The translations under genes were made by a program, and so were the position numbers. DNA of 11,429 nt from Gammaproteobacteria bacterium UBA7803 (GTDB taxonomy: Bacteria > Pseudomonadota > Gammaproteobacteria > Pseudomonadales > Azotimanducaceae), in NCBI GenBank assembly GCA_002480525.1, contig DLCH01000049.1, forward strand, positions 1 to 11,429, given 5' to 3'. The notes beneath the pieces were generated by a model. The model did no database searches. It had not been told where the DNA came from and was given only the letters and a program-made list of their open reading frames with translations. Shown here piece after piece: positions 1 through 6,144 of the stretch (positions are counted from its first letter, which is position 1; each line of letters opens with the position of its first letter).

Positions 1-357
1 GACGGCATCAACGACGCGCCGGCGCTGGCCCAGGCCGACGTCGGGCTGGCCATCGGCACCGGCACCGACGTGGCCATCGAGGCGAGCGACATCACGCTGA
101 TCAAAGGCAGCCTGCAGGGTCTAGTCACGGCCATGGAGATCAGCCGAGCCACCATGCGCAACGTCTATCAGAATCTGTTCGGTGCCTTCATCTACAACAC
201 CCTGGGCATCCCGGTCGCCATGGGTCTGCTGTATCCGTTCAGCGGGCTGCTGCTGTCGCCGCTGATCGCCGCGGCGGCCATGGCGTTCAGCTCCGTCACG
301 GTAGTAACCAACGCCAATCGGCTGCGCTATTTTCAACCCGCAGGAGGTGCCGCATGA
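1..357 (+). CDS. copA: Cu(I)-exporting P1B-type ATPase, C-terminal part (5' end outside window)
   Basis: Open reading frame 1 enters from the left edge and encodes the last 118 residues of a heavy-metal P-type ATPase, which pumps Cu(I) (or Ag(I)) out of the cytoplasm using ATP. The fragment opens with DGINDAPAL, the end of the P-domain hinge motif (usually GDGxNDxPAL), followed by ADVGLAIGTGTDVAIEASD, also typical of the family. Two membrane helices follow, at about residues 55-78 and 82-103. They carry the metal-site residues of Cu(I) pumps: Tyr65-Asn66 in TM7, and Met94 with Ser98 (MAFSS) in TM8. This combination points to the P1B-1 (copper/silver) group rather than Zn/Cd pumps. The CPC motif and the N-terminal metal-binding domains lie outside the window. 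The stop codon overlaps the next start in ATGA. Family assignment is firm; Cu against Ag is inferred. Confidence 0.95.
   Translation, partial: DGINDAPALAQADVGLAIGTGTDVAIEASDITLIKGSLQGLVTAMEISRATMRNVYQNLFGAFIYNTLGIPVAMGLLYPFSGLLLSPLIAAAAMAFSSVTVVTNANRLRYFQPAGGAA
342..347 (+). promoter_or_regulatory. Strong Shine-Dalgarno AGGAGG for the cupredoxin gene
   Basis: A perfect AGGAGG lies six bases before the ATG at 354, inside the last codons of the copper ATPase. It fixes the start of the cupredoxin gene and suggests efficient re-initiation at the ATGA overlap. Confidence 0.75.
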
Positions 358-731
358 CCCCTGACCGGATGCTCGTGACCGCTCTCGGGATCGGAGCCAT
401 TCTCTTCATCGTCTGGTATTTCTGGATGAACCGTGCCAGCGGCACCCGCGCGTCGCTGGCGAGCTCCGGCTACCAGGAAGCGATGATCCTGGTCAAAGGC
501 GGCTACACGCCCGACGTGATTCTGGTGGAGCGGGGCAAGCCGGTACGTCTCAACTTCCGCCGGGAGGAGACCGCGAGCTGCTCGGAGCGGGTCACGCTGC
601 CCGACTTCGGCAGGACCGCCGAGCTGCCGACCGGCGAGGTCGTGCCGGTGGAGTTCCTGCCCCAGGAGCCCGGCGAATTCGAGTTCTCCTGCCAGATGGG
701 CATGTTTCGCGGCAAGGTGATCGTGCAATGA
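354..731 (+). CDS. Membrane-anchored cupredoxin-like protein
   Basis: A 125-residue protein with one N-terminal hydrophobic helix (about residues 5-25), followed by a beta-rich domain of the cupredoxin-like (plastocyanin/EfeO-type) fold facing the periplasm. The profile is YTPDVILVERGKPVRLNF near residues 51-68, an ETASCSE segment with Cys76, and a C-terminal GEFEFSCQMGMFRGKVIV with Cys113, Met115 and Met117. A late Cys-x-Met-x-Met before a terminal G-x-V strand is typical of these small copper-binding domains. No histidine occurs anywhere in the protein, so a classical His2-Cys-Met type 1 site cannot form. A thiolate/thioether Cu(I) site built on Cys76, Cys113 and the methionines is plausible (inference). 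Its place directly after the copper ATPase, with a four-base overlap, suggests that it hands off or buffers copper outside the inner membrane. The start is supported by AGGAGG at 342-347. Confidence 0.82.
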   Translation: MTPDRMLVTALGIGAILFIVWYFWMNRASGTRASLASSGYQEAMILVKGGYTPDVILVERGKPVRLNFRREETASCSERVTLPDFGRTAELPTGEVVPVEFLPQEPGEFEFSCQMGMFRGKVIVQ

Positions 732-1000
732 TCAAGTCCCCCACGGATGGCAGCAAGCGCAACTTCTGGCTCACCCCGAACGGACTGGCGGCGCTGGGGC
801 TGATCGGCGCGGTGACCTACTTTCTGCTCACCGAACATCGGGCGCACTTCATTTACGCGTTGCCGTTTCTGATCTTTCTGCTGTGTCCCCTGATGCATAT
901 ATTCATGCATGGCGGCCACGGCGGTCATGGGGGCCACGGCGGTCACGGCGGCCATGGCGGTGGTGAGCCCGATCATGACCATCGCCGGGAGCGCGACTGA
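728..1000 (+). CDS. DUF2933-type small membrane protein with Gly-Gly-His repeat tail
   Basis: A 90-residue protein with two hydrophobic helices (about residues 17-34 and 40-60), the second ending in CPLMHIFMH. The tail is six His residues spaced by Gly-Gly, then an acidic/His end (EPDHDH). This layout, a short N-terminus, a TEHRAH linker, a CPLMH motif and a His/Gly-rich tail, matches the DUF2933 family, commonly found near copper and other heavy-metal resistance genes. The biochemical role is unknown. The tail could bind Cu, Ni or Zn ions (inference). The start overlaps the cupredoxin stop in ATGA and has an AAGGTGA ribosome-binding sequence at 714-720. The stop overlaps the next start in TGATG. 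Family call is fairly sure; function is open. Confidence 0.82.
   Translation: MIKSPTDGSKRNFWLTPNGLAALGLIGAVTYFLLTEHRAHFIYALPFLIFLLCPLMHIFMHGGHGGHGGHGGHGGHGGGEPDHDHRRERD
908..964 (+). repeat. Tandem 9-base coding repeat (His-Gly-Gly units)
   Basis: Six near-identical 9-base units, CAY GGN GGN, in tandem within the DUF2933-type gene. They differ only at wobble positions (cac/cat, ggc/ggt/ggg) and encode HGG repeats followed by one extra glycine. The synonymous variation argues that the peptide is under selection rather than the DNA being a fresh slippage product. The array may still vary in copy number between strains. Confidence 0.85.
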
Positions 1001-1653
1001 TGCACGGCGGTGACGGCTACGGTCTGTGGACCCTGGTGGTGCTCAACTCGGCGGTCTTCATCATCTTTGCGTTCAGTTTCACCAAGCCGAAGAGCCCCCG
1101 GGACTGGCGCAGCCTCGGCGCCTTCTCCGCATTCGTGGTGGCGCTGTTCACGGAGATGTACGGGTTTCCGCTCACCATTTATCTGCTGTCGGGATGGCTG
1201 CAGTCCCGGTTTCCCGAGACCAACCTGTTCAGCCACGATGCCGGGCATCTCTGGAACACGCTGCTCGGCTGGGACATCAACCCCCACTTCGATCCGCTGC
1301 ACATCCTCAGCAACCTATTGATTTTCGCGGGGTTCATCATGCTGGCCGCCGCCTGGCGCGTGCTGCACAGCGCGCAACAGGCCGGCGAGCTGGCGGTGGA
1401 TGGGCTCTACGCGCGCATGCGGCATCCGCAATACGTGGCATTCGTGGTCATCATGTTCGGGTTCCTGCTGCAGTGGCCGACGCTGCCGACGCTGGTGATG
1501 TTCCCCATTCTGGTGTGGGCGTACGTGCGCCTGGCACGGCACGAGGAGCAGGCGGCGCTGGAGGAGCACGGTGACCGGTACCGGCGCTACATGGCGCGTA
1601 CGCCGGCCTTCGTGCCGAGGCGCAGGTCCCGGGAGACGTTCGACCATGGCTGA
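1000..1653 (+). CDS. ICMT/PEMT-family membrane methyltransferase-like protein
   Basis: A 217-residue multi-pass membrane protein of the isoprenylcysteine carboxyl methyltransferase family. Hydrophobic segments lie at about residues 8-27, 40-64, 98-118 and 143-177. The family signature is clear: GLYARMRHPQY at 135-145, then, after the last helix pair, RHEEQAALEEHGDRYRRY with a TPAFVP end at 180-206. In eukaryotic and archaeal relatives these segments bind S-adenosylmethionine. Bacterial members are numerous but their substrates are mostly unknown, since prenylated proteins are rare in bacteria. They often sit in heavy-metal resistance clusters, as here, downstream of a copper pump, a cupredoxin and DUF2933. 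The start overlaps the preceding stop (TGATG) with GGGAG at 987-991. The next gene begins inside its last codons. Methyl transfer is inferred from the family; the acceptor is unknown. Confidence 0.85.
   Translation: MHGGDGYGLWTLVVLNSAVFIIFAFSFTKPKSPRDWRSLGAFSAFVVALFTEMYGFPLTIYLLSGWLQSRFPETNLFSHDAGHLWNTLLGWDINPHFDPLHILSNLLIFAGFIMLAAAWRVLHSAQQAGELAVDGLYARMRHPQYVAFVVIMFGFLLQWPTLPTLVMFPILVWAYVRLARHEEQAALEEHGDRYRRYMARTPAFVPRRRSRETFDHG
1631..1635 (+). promoter_or_regulatory. Shine-Dalgarno GGGAG deciding the MBL hydrolase start
   Basis: GGGAG sits ten bases upstream of the ATG at 1646, inside the end of the methyltransferase gene. It supports 1646 as the start over an upstream in-frame ATG at 1571, which would add 25 arginine-rich residues unlike anything in the family. 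Confidence 0.5.
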
Positions 1654-3034
1654 AGTAAGGCCCCCAGCGCCCCGCCTCACCTTCCTGGGCGGTGCGGGCA
1701 CCGTTACCGGATCGAAGTATCTTCTGGAGTGCGCGGGTCGGAAACTGCTCATCGACGCGGGACTGTTCCAGGGGCCACAAACGCTGCGGCGGCGCAACTG
1801 GGAGCCCCTGGCCGTGGCCGCGTCGGACATCGACGCCGTGATCTTGACCCACGCCCATCTGGATCACAGCGGCTATCTGCCGGTGCTGTGGAAGAACGGC
1901 TTCACCGGTCCGGTGTACTGCACGTCAGGCACGTCAGCGCTGGCCGGGATTCTGTTGCCCGATTCCGGCTACCTGCAGCAGGAGGATGCCGAGTACGCGC
2001 GGCGAAAGCGACTGCTCGGCGAAGACGCCGTCGAGCCGCTGTACGACGAGGCAGACGCGCGCGCCAGCCTCGATCTGCTGAGGCCCGTTGCGTTCGGCGA
2101 AACGGTCGACGTGGCGTCGGGCATGACGTTCACGTTCCACCCGGCGGGTCACATCCTCGGCGCTGCGTGGCTCGCGCTCGACCTCGATGGCCGGCGTCTC
2201 GTGTTCAGCGGCGACATGGGCCGGGCCAACGACCCGCTGATGCGGCCGCCGGCGCCGCTGACGGCAGCGGACTGGCTGGTCACCGAGTCGACTTACGGTG
2301 ATCGCGCGCATCCGCCGGATGCGCCGGACGAGATCCTGCACGACGTCATTGCGCGCACGGTACGCCGCCACGGCGTCGTCATGATTCCCGCGTTCGCCGT
2401 CGGGCGGGCGCAAACGCTGCTGCACCTGCTGGCCGGACTGCGCGACACCGGCCGGCTGCCCGATGTGCCGGTGTATCTGAACAGTCCCATGGCCATCGAC
2501 GCCACCGACATCTTCTGTGACCACCTCGACGAGCACCGGCTCAGCCGGGAAGCCTGTCGGACAATGTGCGGCGTCGCCCGCTACGTCAACAGCGCCGACG
2601 AGTCGCGGGCGCTGAATCGCCGGCAGGGTCCCATGATCGTCGTCAGCGCGAGCGGCATGGCCAGCGGCGGGCGCATCCTCCACCACTTTCGAGCCTGGCT
2701 GGAGGACGCCCGCAATACCGTGCTGTTCACCGGTTACCAGGCGGCGGGCACGCGCGGTGCCGCGATGCTGGGCGGTGCCCGTCAGGTCCGGGTCCATGGC
2801 CGCACGCTGCAGGTGAACGCCGAGCTGGCGGAGATCAGCTCGCTGTCCGCCCACGCGGACGCGGATGAGCTGCTGGACTGGCTCGCGGGTGCCGTGGGGG
2901 CGCCGCCGCCGCGCCAGGTGTTCGTGACCCACGGCGACGCGCCGGCAGAGGCGGCGCTGCAACGGCGCATCGTGCAGGAATTCGGCTGGCCCGCCGAGGT
3001 GCCGGAGCTCGGCCGCACGGTCGAGCTCGGCTGA
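1646..3034 (+). CDS. MBL-fold beta-CASP ribonuclease-like metallohydrolase (CPSF73/RNase J superfamily)
   Basis: A 462-residue cytoplasmic protein. An N-terminal metallo-beta-lactamase domain carries LTFLGGAGTVTGSKYLL at 11-27, the zinc motif HAHLDH (His69, His71, Asp73, His74), His169 in AGHILGAA, and Asp190 in FSGDMG. A beta-CASP insert (about 210-390) contains TESTYGDR (213-220), IPAFAVGRAQ (247-256) and VSASGMASGGR (333-343). A C-terminal RMMBL-type segment has SAHADADEL (401-409) and VTHGD (427-431). All expected metal ligands of the CPSF73/YSH1-like exo- and endoribonuclease group are present and the length is usual for that group, so an active zinc-dependent RNA-cleaving enzyme is likely. 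The substrate is unknown. The start overlaps the preceding gene by eight bases. The next two genes are a possible nuclease and a nucleotide phosphorylase, which suggests an RNA or nucleotide turnover context (inference). Confidence 0.92.
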   Translation: MAEVRPPAPRLTFLGGAGTVTGSKYLLECAGRKLLIDAGLFQGPQTLRRRNWEPLAVAASDIDAVILTHAHLDHSGYLPVLWKNGFTGPVYCTSGTSALAGILLPDSGYLQQEDAEYARRKRLLGEDAVEPLYDEADARASLDLLRPVAFGETVDVASGMTFTFHPAGHILGAAWLALDLDGRRLVFSGDMGRANDPLMRPPAPLTAADWLVTESTYGDRAHPPDAPDEILHDVIARTVRRHGVVMIPAFAVGRAQTLLHLLAGLRDTGRLPDVPVYLNSPMAIDATDIFCDHLDEHRLSREACRTMCGVARYVNSADESRALNRRQGPMIVVSASGMASGGRILHHFRAWLEDARNTVLFTGYQAAGTRGAAMLGGARQVRVHGRTLQVNAELAEISSLSAHADADELLDWLAGAVGAPPPRQVFVTHGDAPAEAALQRRIVQEFGWPAEVPELGRTVELG

Positions 3035-3038
3035 TGCG

Positions 3039-3668
3039 ATGGACGTAGCGACCCACCTGGTTCAGGCCTATCTGCGGCTGAACGGTTACCTGACGGCGGC
3101 CGAGTACCCCTTGATCGAGAATCGACAGGACGAAGCGCCGCGCATGCTCACGGATCTCGACATGCTGGCCGTGCGGTTCGGCCGCGGCAAGGCGCGCGAA
3201 AAGACGGAAGCCGGACGGCAGGTCCGAGGCCCCGTCACCGACGCCCCGGACCCGGCTCTGGCCTGCCCGCCTGACGGCACCGACATGATCGTGGCGGAGA
3301 TCAAGCAGGGCCGGGCGTTCGCCAACCCGGCCACGCGCGACCCGCTGGTGCTGGGTGCGGCTCTGGCCCGGTTCGGTTGCTGCCTGCCCGAAGAGGCGCC
3401 CGGTCTGGTGCGGGCATTGCTGCAACGCGGCCGGGCCCAGAGCACCCTGGGACACTCGGTGCGGATGGTCCTGTTCGCCTCCCGCGGCGAGCGGGCGCCG
3501 CGCGGCTGGCACTGGGTCCATCTTGATCACGTGATCCGTTTCGCGGACGAGTTTCTGCGCCGCGGCAAGGGCCGGTTCGGTCACGTCGACGAGCGGGAAC
3601 CGGCGCTGGCGTGGCTTTCCCTGCTGGAGAAGTGCGGCTTCACCCTGGAGCACCGGGGGAGCGAATGA
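3039..3668 (+). CDS. Uncharacterised protein with possible PD-(D/E)XK nuclease-like core
   Basis: A 209-residue soluble protein that I do not recognise as a named family. It has no signal peptide or membrane helix. Two segments stand out: LTDLDMLAVRF at 37-47, a hydrophobic strand containing Asp39 and Asp41, and DMIVAEIKQGRAF at 82-94, giving Glu87-x-Lys89. A strand-borne Asp followed about 45 residues later by hydrophobic-E-x-K is the layout of the PD-(D/E)XK (restriction endonuclease-like) superfamily. The N-terminal helix VATHLVQAYLRLNGY resembles the first helix of such folds. Between the two motifs lies a charged, Lys/Arg/Pro-rich stretch (48-80). The gene starts four bases after the MBL hydrolase stop, without a clear Shine-Dalgarno, and ends in an ATGA overlap with the phosphorylase, so it is coupled to both. 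Nuclease activity is a hypothesis from motifs only. Confidence 0.75.
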   Translation: MDVATHLVQAYLRLNGYLTAAEYPLIENRQDEAPRMLTDLDMLAVRFGRGKAREKTEAGRQVRGPVTDAPDPALACPPDGTDMIVAEIKQGRAFANPATRDPLVLGAALARFGCCLPEEAPGLVRALLQRGRAQSTLGHSVRMVLFASRGERAPRGWHWVHLDHVIRFADEFLRRGKGRFGHVDEREPALAWLSLLEKCGFTLEHRGSE

Positions 3669-5218
3669 TCGAGGCCCGGACACGCGTGGGCGCCGAAACC
3701 CGCCATAACGTGCTGCGCGCCCGGCGCATGGGCATCGACACCTATCAGGAGCCCGTCGTCTACATGCGCCGCGATTGCACGGTATGCCGCTCGGAAGGCT
3801 TCGAGTCGCGTTCCCGGGTCCGCCTGTCGACGCCGACACGGCAGATCGTCGCCACGCTGAACGTCGTCGCCGAGCATCTGCTCGTCAGCGGTGAAGCCGG
3901 GCTGTCGGAATCCGCGTGGCAATTGCTCGACCTGACCGACCAGTCGCCGCTGGCGGTGAGCCACGCCGATCCGGTGGAGTCGTTCGGCCACGTTCGTGCC
4001 AAGTTGTTCGACCGCGTGCTCGCCGCCTCCGACATCGAAGCCTTGGTGCGGGACGTCGCCGCACGGCGCTACAGCGACGTGCAGCTCAGCGCCTTTCTTG
4101 CCGCCTGCGTGGGCGATCGACTGGCACCTGACGAAATCGTGGCGCTGACCGGCGCCATGGTGGCAGTCGGCGAGACGCTCACCTGGGATGCCCCGCAGGT
4201 GTTCGATAAACACTGCGTCGGCGGATTGCCGGGCAACCGCACCACGCCGCTGGTGGTGGCGATCGTGGCGGCCTGCGGGCTGGTGATGCCGAAAACCTCG
4301 TCACGGGCAATCACCTCACCCGCTGGCACGGCGGATACCATGGAGACGCTGGCCCCGGTGGATCTGTCGCTGAGCCACATGCGGCGGGTCGTGGAGCAGG
4401 AGGGCGGCTGCCTGGTGTGGGGCGGGGCGGTGGACCTGAGCCCCGCCGACGACGTGCTGATCCGGGTCGAGCGCGAGCTGGACCTGGACAGCGAGGCTCA
4501 GCTCGTCGCCTCGGTGCTGTCGAAGAAGATTTCAGCGGGATCCACCCATGCGCTCATCGACGTGCCGGTGGGGCCGACCGCCAAGGTCCGCGACGGCGAT
4601 GCGGCGCGGCGGCTGGGTGCGCTGCTCGAGCGCACCGGCGCGGCGCTGGGGCTGAACGTCGATGTCATTCAGACCGACGGCTCCCAGCCGGTGGGCCGTG
4701 GCATCGGCCCGGCCCTGGAAGCGCGCGACGTGCTGGCGGTGCTGCAGGGGCACGAATCGGCGCCGGCCGATCTGCGTGCCCGAGCGGCCGCGCTGGCGGG
4801 TGCCATTCTGGAGCGTGGCGCGGTCTGCGCGGGAGGGCAGGGTGTGCAGCATGCCCTGGAGACGCTGGACGACGGTCGGGCGTGGCGCAAGTTTCAGGCC
4901 ATCTGCGAGGCCCAGGGCGGGCTGCGCACGCCGCCGGTGGCCGCGCACCAGGCGCCTGCAGTGGCGGTCCGCGCGGGGCGCATCGCCGCCATCGACAACC
5001 GTCGGCTGGCCCGGCTCGCCAAGCTGGCGGGTGCGCCCCAGGCCCCTGCGGCGGGCGTGGAGCTGCTGGCCCGCGCCGGTGACCGGGTGGCGGCCGGCGA
5101 GCCGGTGCTGAGGGTGCATGCCGAAACGCCGGGCGAGCTGGAGTACGCACTCGAGTACCTGAGCCGTCACCCTGATCTGGTGGGCATCGACCCGGCAGAC
5201 CGCGAGGTTCGGTCGTGA
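3665..5218 (+). CDS. AMP phosphorylase-like / 'thymidine phosphorylase' type 2 family enzyme
   Basis: A 517-residue glycosyltransferase of the nucleoside phosphorylase family 3, archaeal type. Order: a beta-rich N-terminal domain (about 1-100) with CTVC at 38-41, a helical domain (108-175), then the phosphate/nucleobase-binding domain with DKHCVGGLPGNRTTP (181-195), KTSSRAITSPAGTADTM (210-226), VWGGAVDLSPADD (251-263) and SVLSKKISAGSTHALIDVPVG (283-303), and a C-terminal domain (about 430-510). These motifs match archaeal AMP phosphorylase (AMP + phosphate to adenine + ribose-1,5-bisphosphate), not the shorter E. coli DeoA. Bacterial members are usually labelled thymidine phosphorylase without proof. 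The start at 3665 overlaps the previous stop in ATGA, with GGGGGAG just before it. An upstream in-frame ATG at 3611 is less likely. The following PRPP synthase overlaps in GTGA. Fold is certain; substrate (AMP, other NMP or a nucleoside) is inferred. Confidence 0.92.
   Translation: MIEARTRVGAETRHNVLRARRMGIDTYQEPVVYMRRDCTVCRSEGFESRSRVRLSTPTRQIVATLNVVAEHLLVSGEAGLSESAWQLLDLTDQSPLAVSHADPVESFGHVRAKLFDRVLAASDIEALVRDVAARRYSDVQLSAFLAACVGDRLAPDEIVALTGAMVAVGETLTWDAPQVFDKHCVGGLPGNRTTPLVVAIVAACGLVMPKTSSRAITSPAGTADTMETLAPVDLSLSHMRRVVEQEGGCLVWGGAVDLSPADDVLIRVERELDLDSEAQLVASVLSKKISAGSTHALIDVPVGPTAKVRDGDAARRLGALLERTGAALGLNVDVIQTDGSQPVGRGIGPALEARDVLAVLQGHESAPADLRARAAALAGAILERGAVCAGGQGVQHALETLDDGRAWRKFQAICEAQGGLRTPPVAAHQAPAVAVRAGRIAAIDNRRLARLAKLAGAPQAPAAGVELLARAGDRVAAGEPVLRVHAETPGELEYALEYLSRHPDLVGIDPADREVRS
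5204..5207 (+). promoter_or_regulatory. GAGG ribosome-binding site favouring the GTG start of the PRPP synthase
   Basis: GAGG lies seven bases before GTG at 5215. The alternative ATG at 5224 would be 16 bases away, so the GTG start with its four-base overlap is preferred. Confidence 0.45.
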
Positions 5219-6144
5219 GCGGCATGCCGTTGCTGTTCGAGATGCCGGGCCAGGAACCCCTGGCGTCGCGCCTGGCCAGGGTGCTGCCCGCCGAGCGCGG
5301 CCGAATGGAGATCCGGCACTTTCCGGATGGCGAGACGTACGTGCGGGTGGACAGCCCCTGCGATGGTCGCGACGTGGTCCTGGCGGCGACTCTGGCACAG
5401 CCGGACGCACTGGCGCTGCCGCTGCTGTTCGCGGTCCGCGGCCTGCGGGACCGGGGCGCGCGGCGGATCGTTCTCGCTGCCCCATACCTTGCCTACATGC
5501 GCCAGGATGTGCGCTTTCGCCCGGGCGAAGTGGTCACGTCGATGGTGTTCGCGGACTTTCTCGGCGCCCTGGCGGATGGGCTGGTGACGGTGGATCCCCA
5601 TCTGCATCGTTATCATTCGCTCGCTGAGCTCTATCGGGTGCCCGCCCGGGTGGTGCACGCGGCGCCGGCGGTTGCCTCGTGGATCGCCGACCACGTCACC
5701 GCGCCGCTGCTGATCGGGCCGGACAGCGAGAGCGAGCAGTGGGTCAGCGACGTGGCTGGCCTGGCCCGGGCGCCACACGTGGTATTGTCGAAGACCCGTC
5801 GGGGGGATCGTGACGTGGAGATCGAGGTGCCGCCTCTGGAGCCATGGTCGGGCCGCACCCCGGTGCTGGTCGACGACATCGTGTCCACCGCAGGAACGAT
5901 GATCGAGACCGTGACGCATCTGCGCCGCGCGCGGTACCCGGCACCGGTGTGCGTCGGCGTGCACGGCCTGTTCGCCGGTGACGCCTACGCCGCCCTGAAG
6001 CGCGCGGGTGCCGGCACGATCGTTACCGCGAACACGGTGCCGCACCCGAGCAACCGCATCGATCTCACTGAAGTGCTCGCCGGTGCCCTGCGCGAGCTGC
6101 TCGATCCGCCCCCTGACGACAGCGCATCGGAGACCGTCCCATGA
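5215..6144 (+). CDS. prs: Ribose-phosphate pyrophosphokinase (PRPP synthase), archaeal-like form
   Basis: A 309-residue cytoplasmic enzyme expected to make PRPP from ribose-5-phosphate and ATP (AMP is the by-product); the reaction is reversible. Visible motifs: HFPDGETYVRV (35-45), YMRQDVRFRPGE (94-105) of the ATP site, VDPHLHRYHS (126-135) with metal-binding His, the flexible catalytic loop SKTRRGD (192-198) with Lys193 and Arg195, and the PRPP-binding loop VLVDDIVSTAGTM (217-229). The RQDxRFxPGE form and the K-T-R loop resemble archaeal (class III-like) PRPP synthases more than the E. coli enzyme, which has a longer allosteric layout. It starts at GTG 5215, overlapping the phosphorylase stop; ATG 5224 would remove only three residues. 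It ends in ATGA with the P-II-like gene. Because of its partner it may be dedicated to a salvage or energy-recovery route rather than housekeeping PRPP supply (inference). Confidence 0.92.
   Translation: MSGMPLLFEMPGQEPLASRLARVLPAERGRMEIRHFPDGETYVRVDSPCDGRDVVLAATLAQPDALALPLLFAVRGLRDRGARRIVLAAPYLAYMRQDVRFRPGEVVTSMVFADFLGALADGLVTVDPHLHRYHSLAELYRVPARVVHAAPAVASWIADHVTAPLLIGPDSESEQWVSDVAGLARAPHVVLSKTRRGDRDVEIEVPPLEPWSGRTPVLVDDIVSTAGTMIETVTHLRRARYPAPVCVGVHGLFAGDAYAALKRAGAGTIVTANTVPHPSNRIDLTEVLAGALRELLDPPPDDSASETVP

Noticed and set aside
908..964. CRISPR-like or intergenic repeat array
   Set aside because: Units are nine bases, contiguous without spacers, and inside a coding frame as His-Gly-Gly codons.
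1571..1645. Upstream in-frame extension of the MBL hydrolase
   Set aside because: It would add 25 Arg-rich residues that overlap the methyltransferase's conserved C-terminus; ATG 1646 has a ribosome-binding site and the domain begins right after it.
3665..5218. Calling this gene simply thymidine phosphorylase DeoA
   Set aside because: Length, N-terminal domain and the SSRAITSPAGTADT motif match the archaeal AMP phosphorylase group rather than the ~440-residue E. coli-type DeoA.
3665..6144. Complete archaeal AMP-R15P-RuBP-Rubisco pathway
   Set aside because: Only the phosphorylase is present; no R15P isomerase or Rubisco gene lies in the window.
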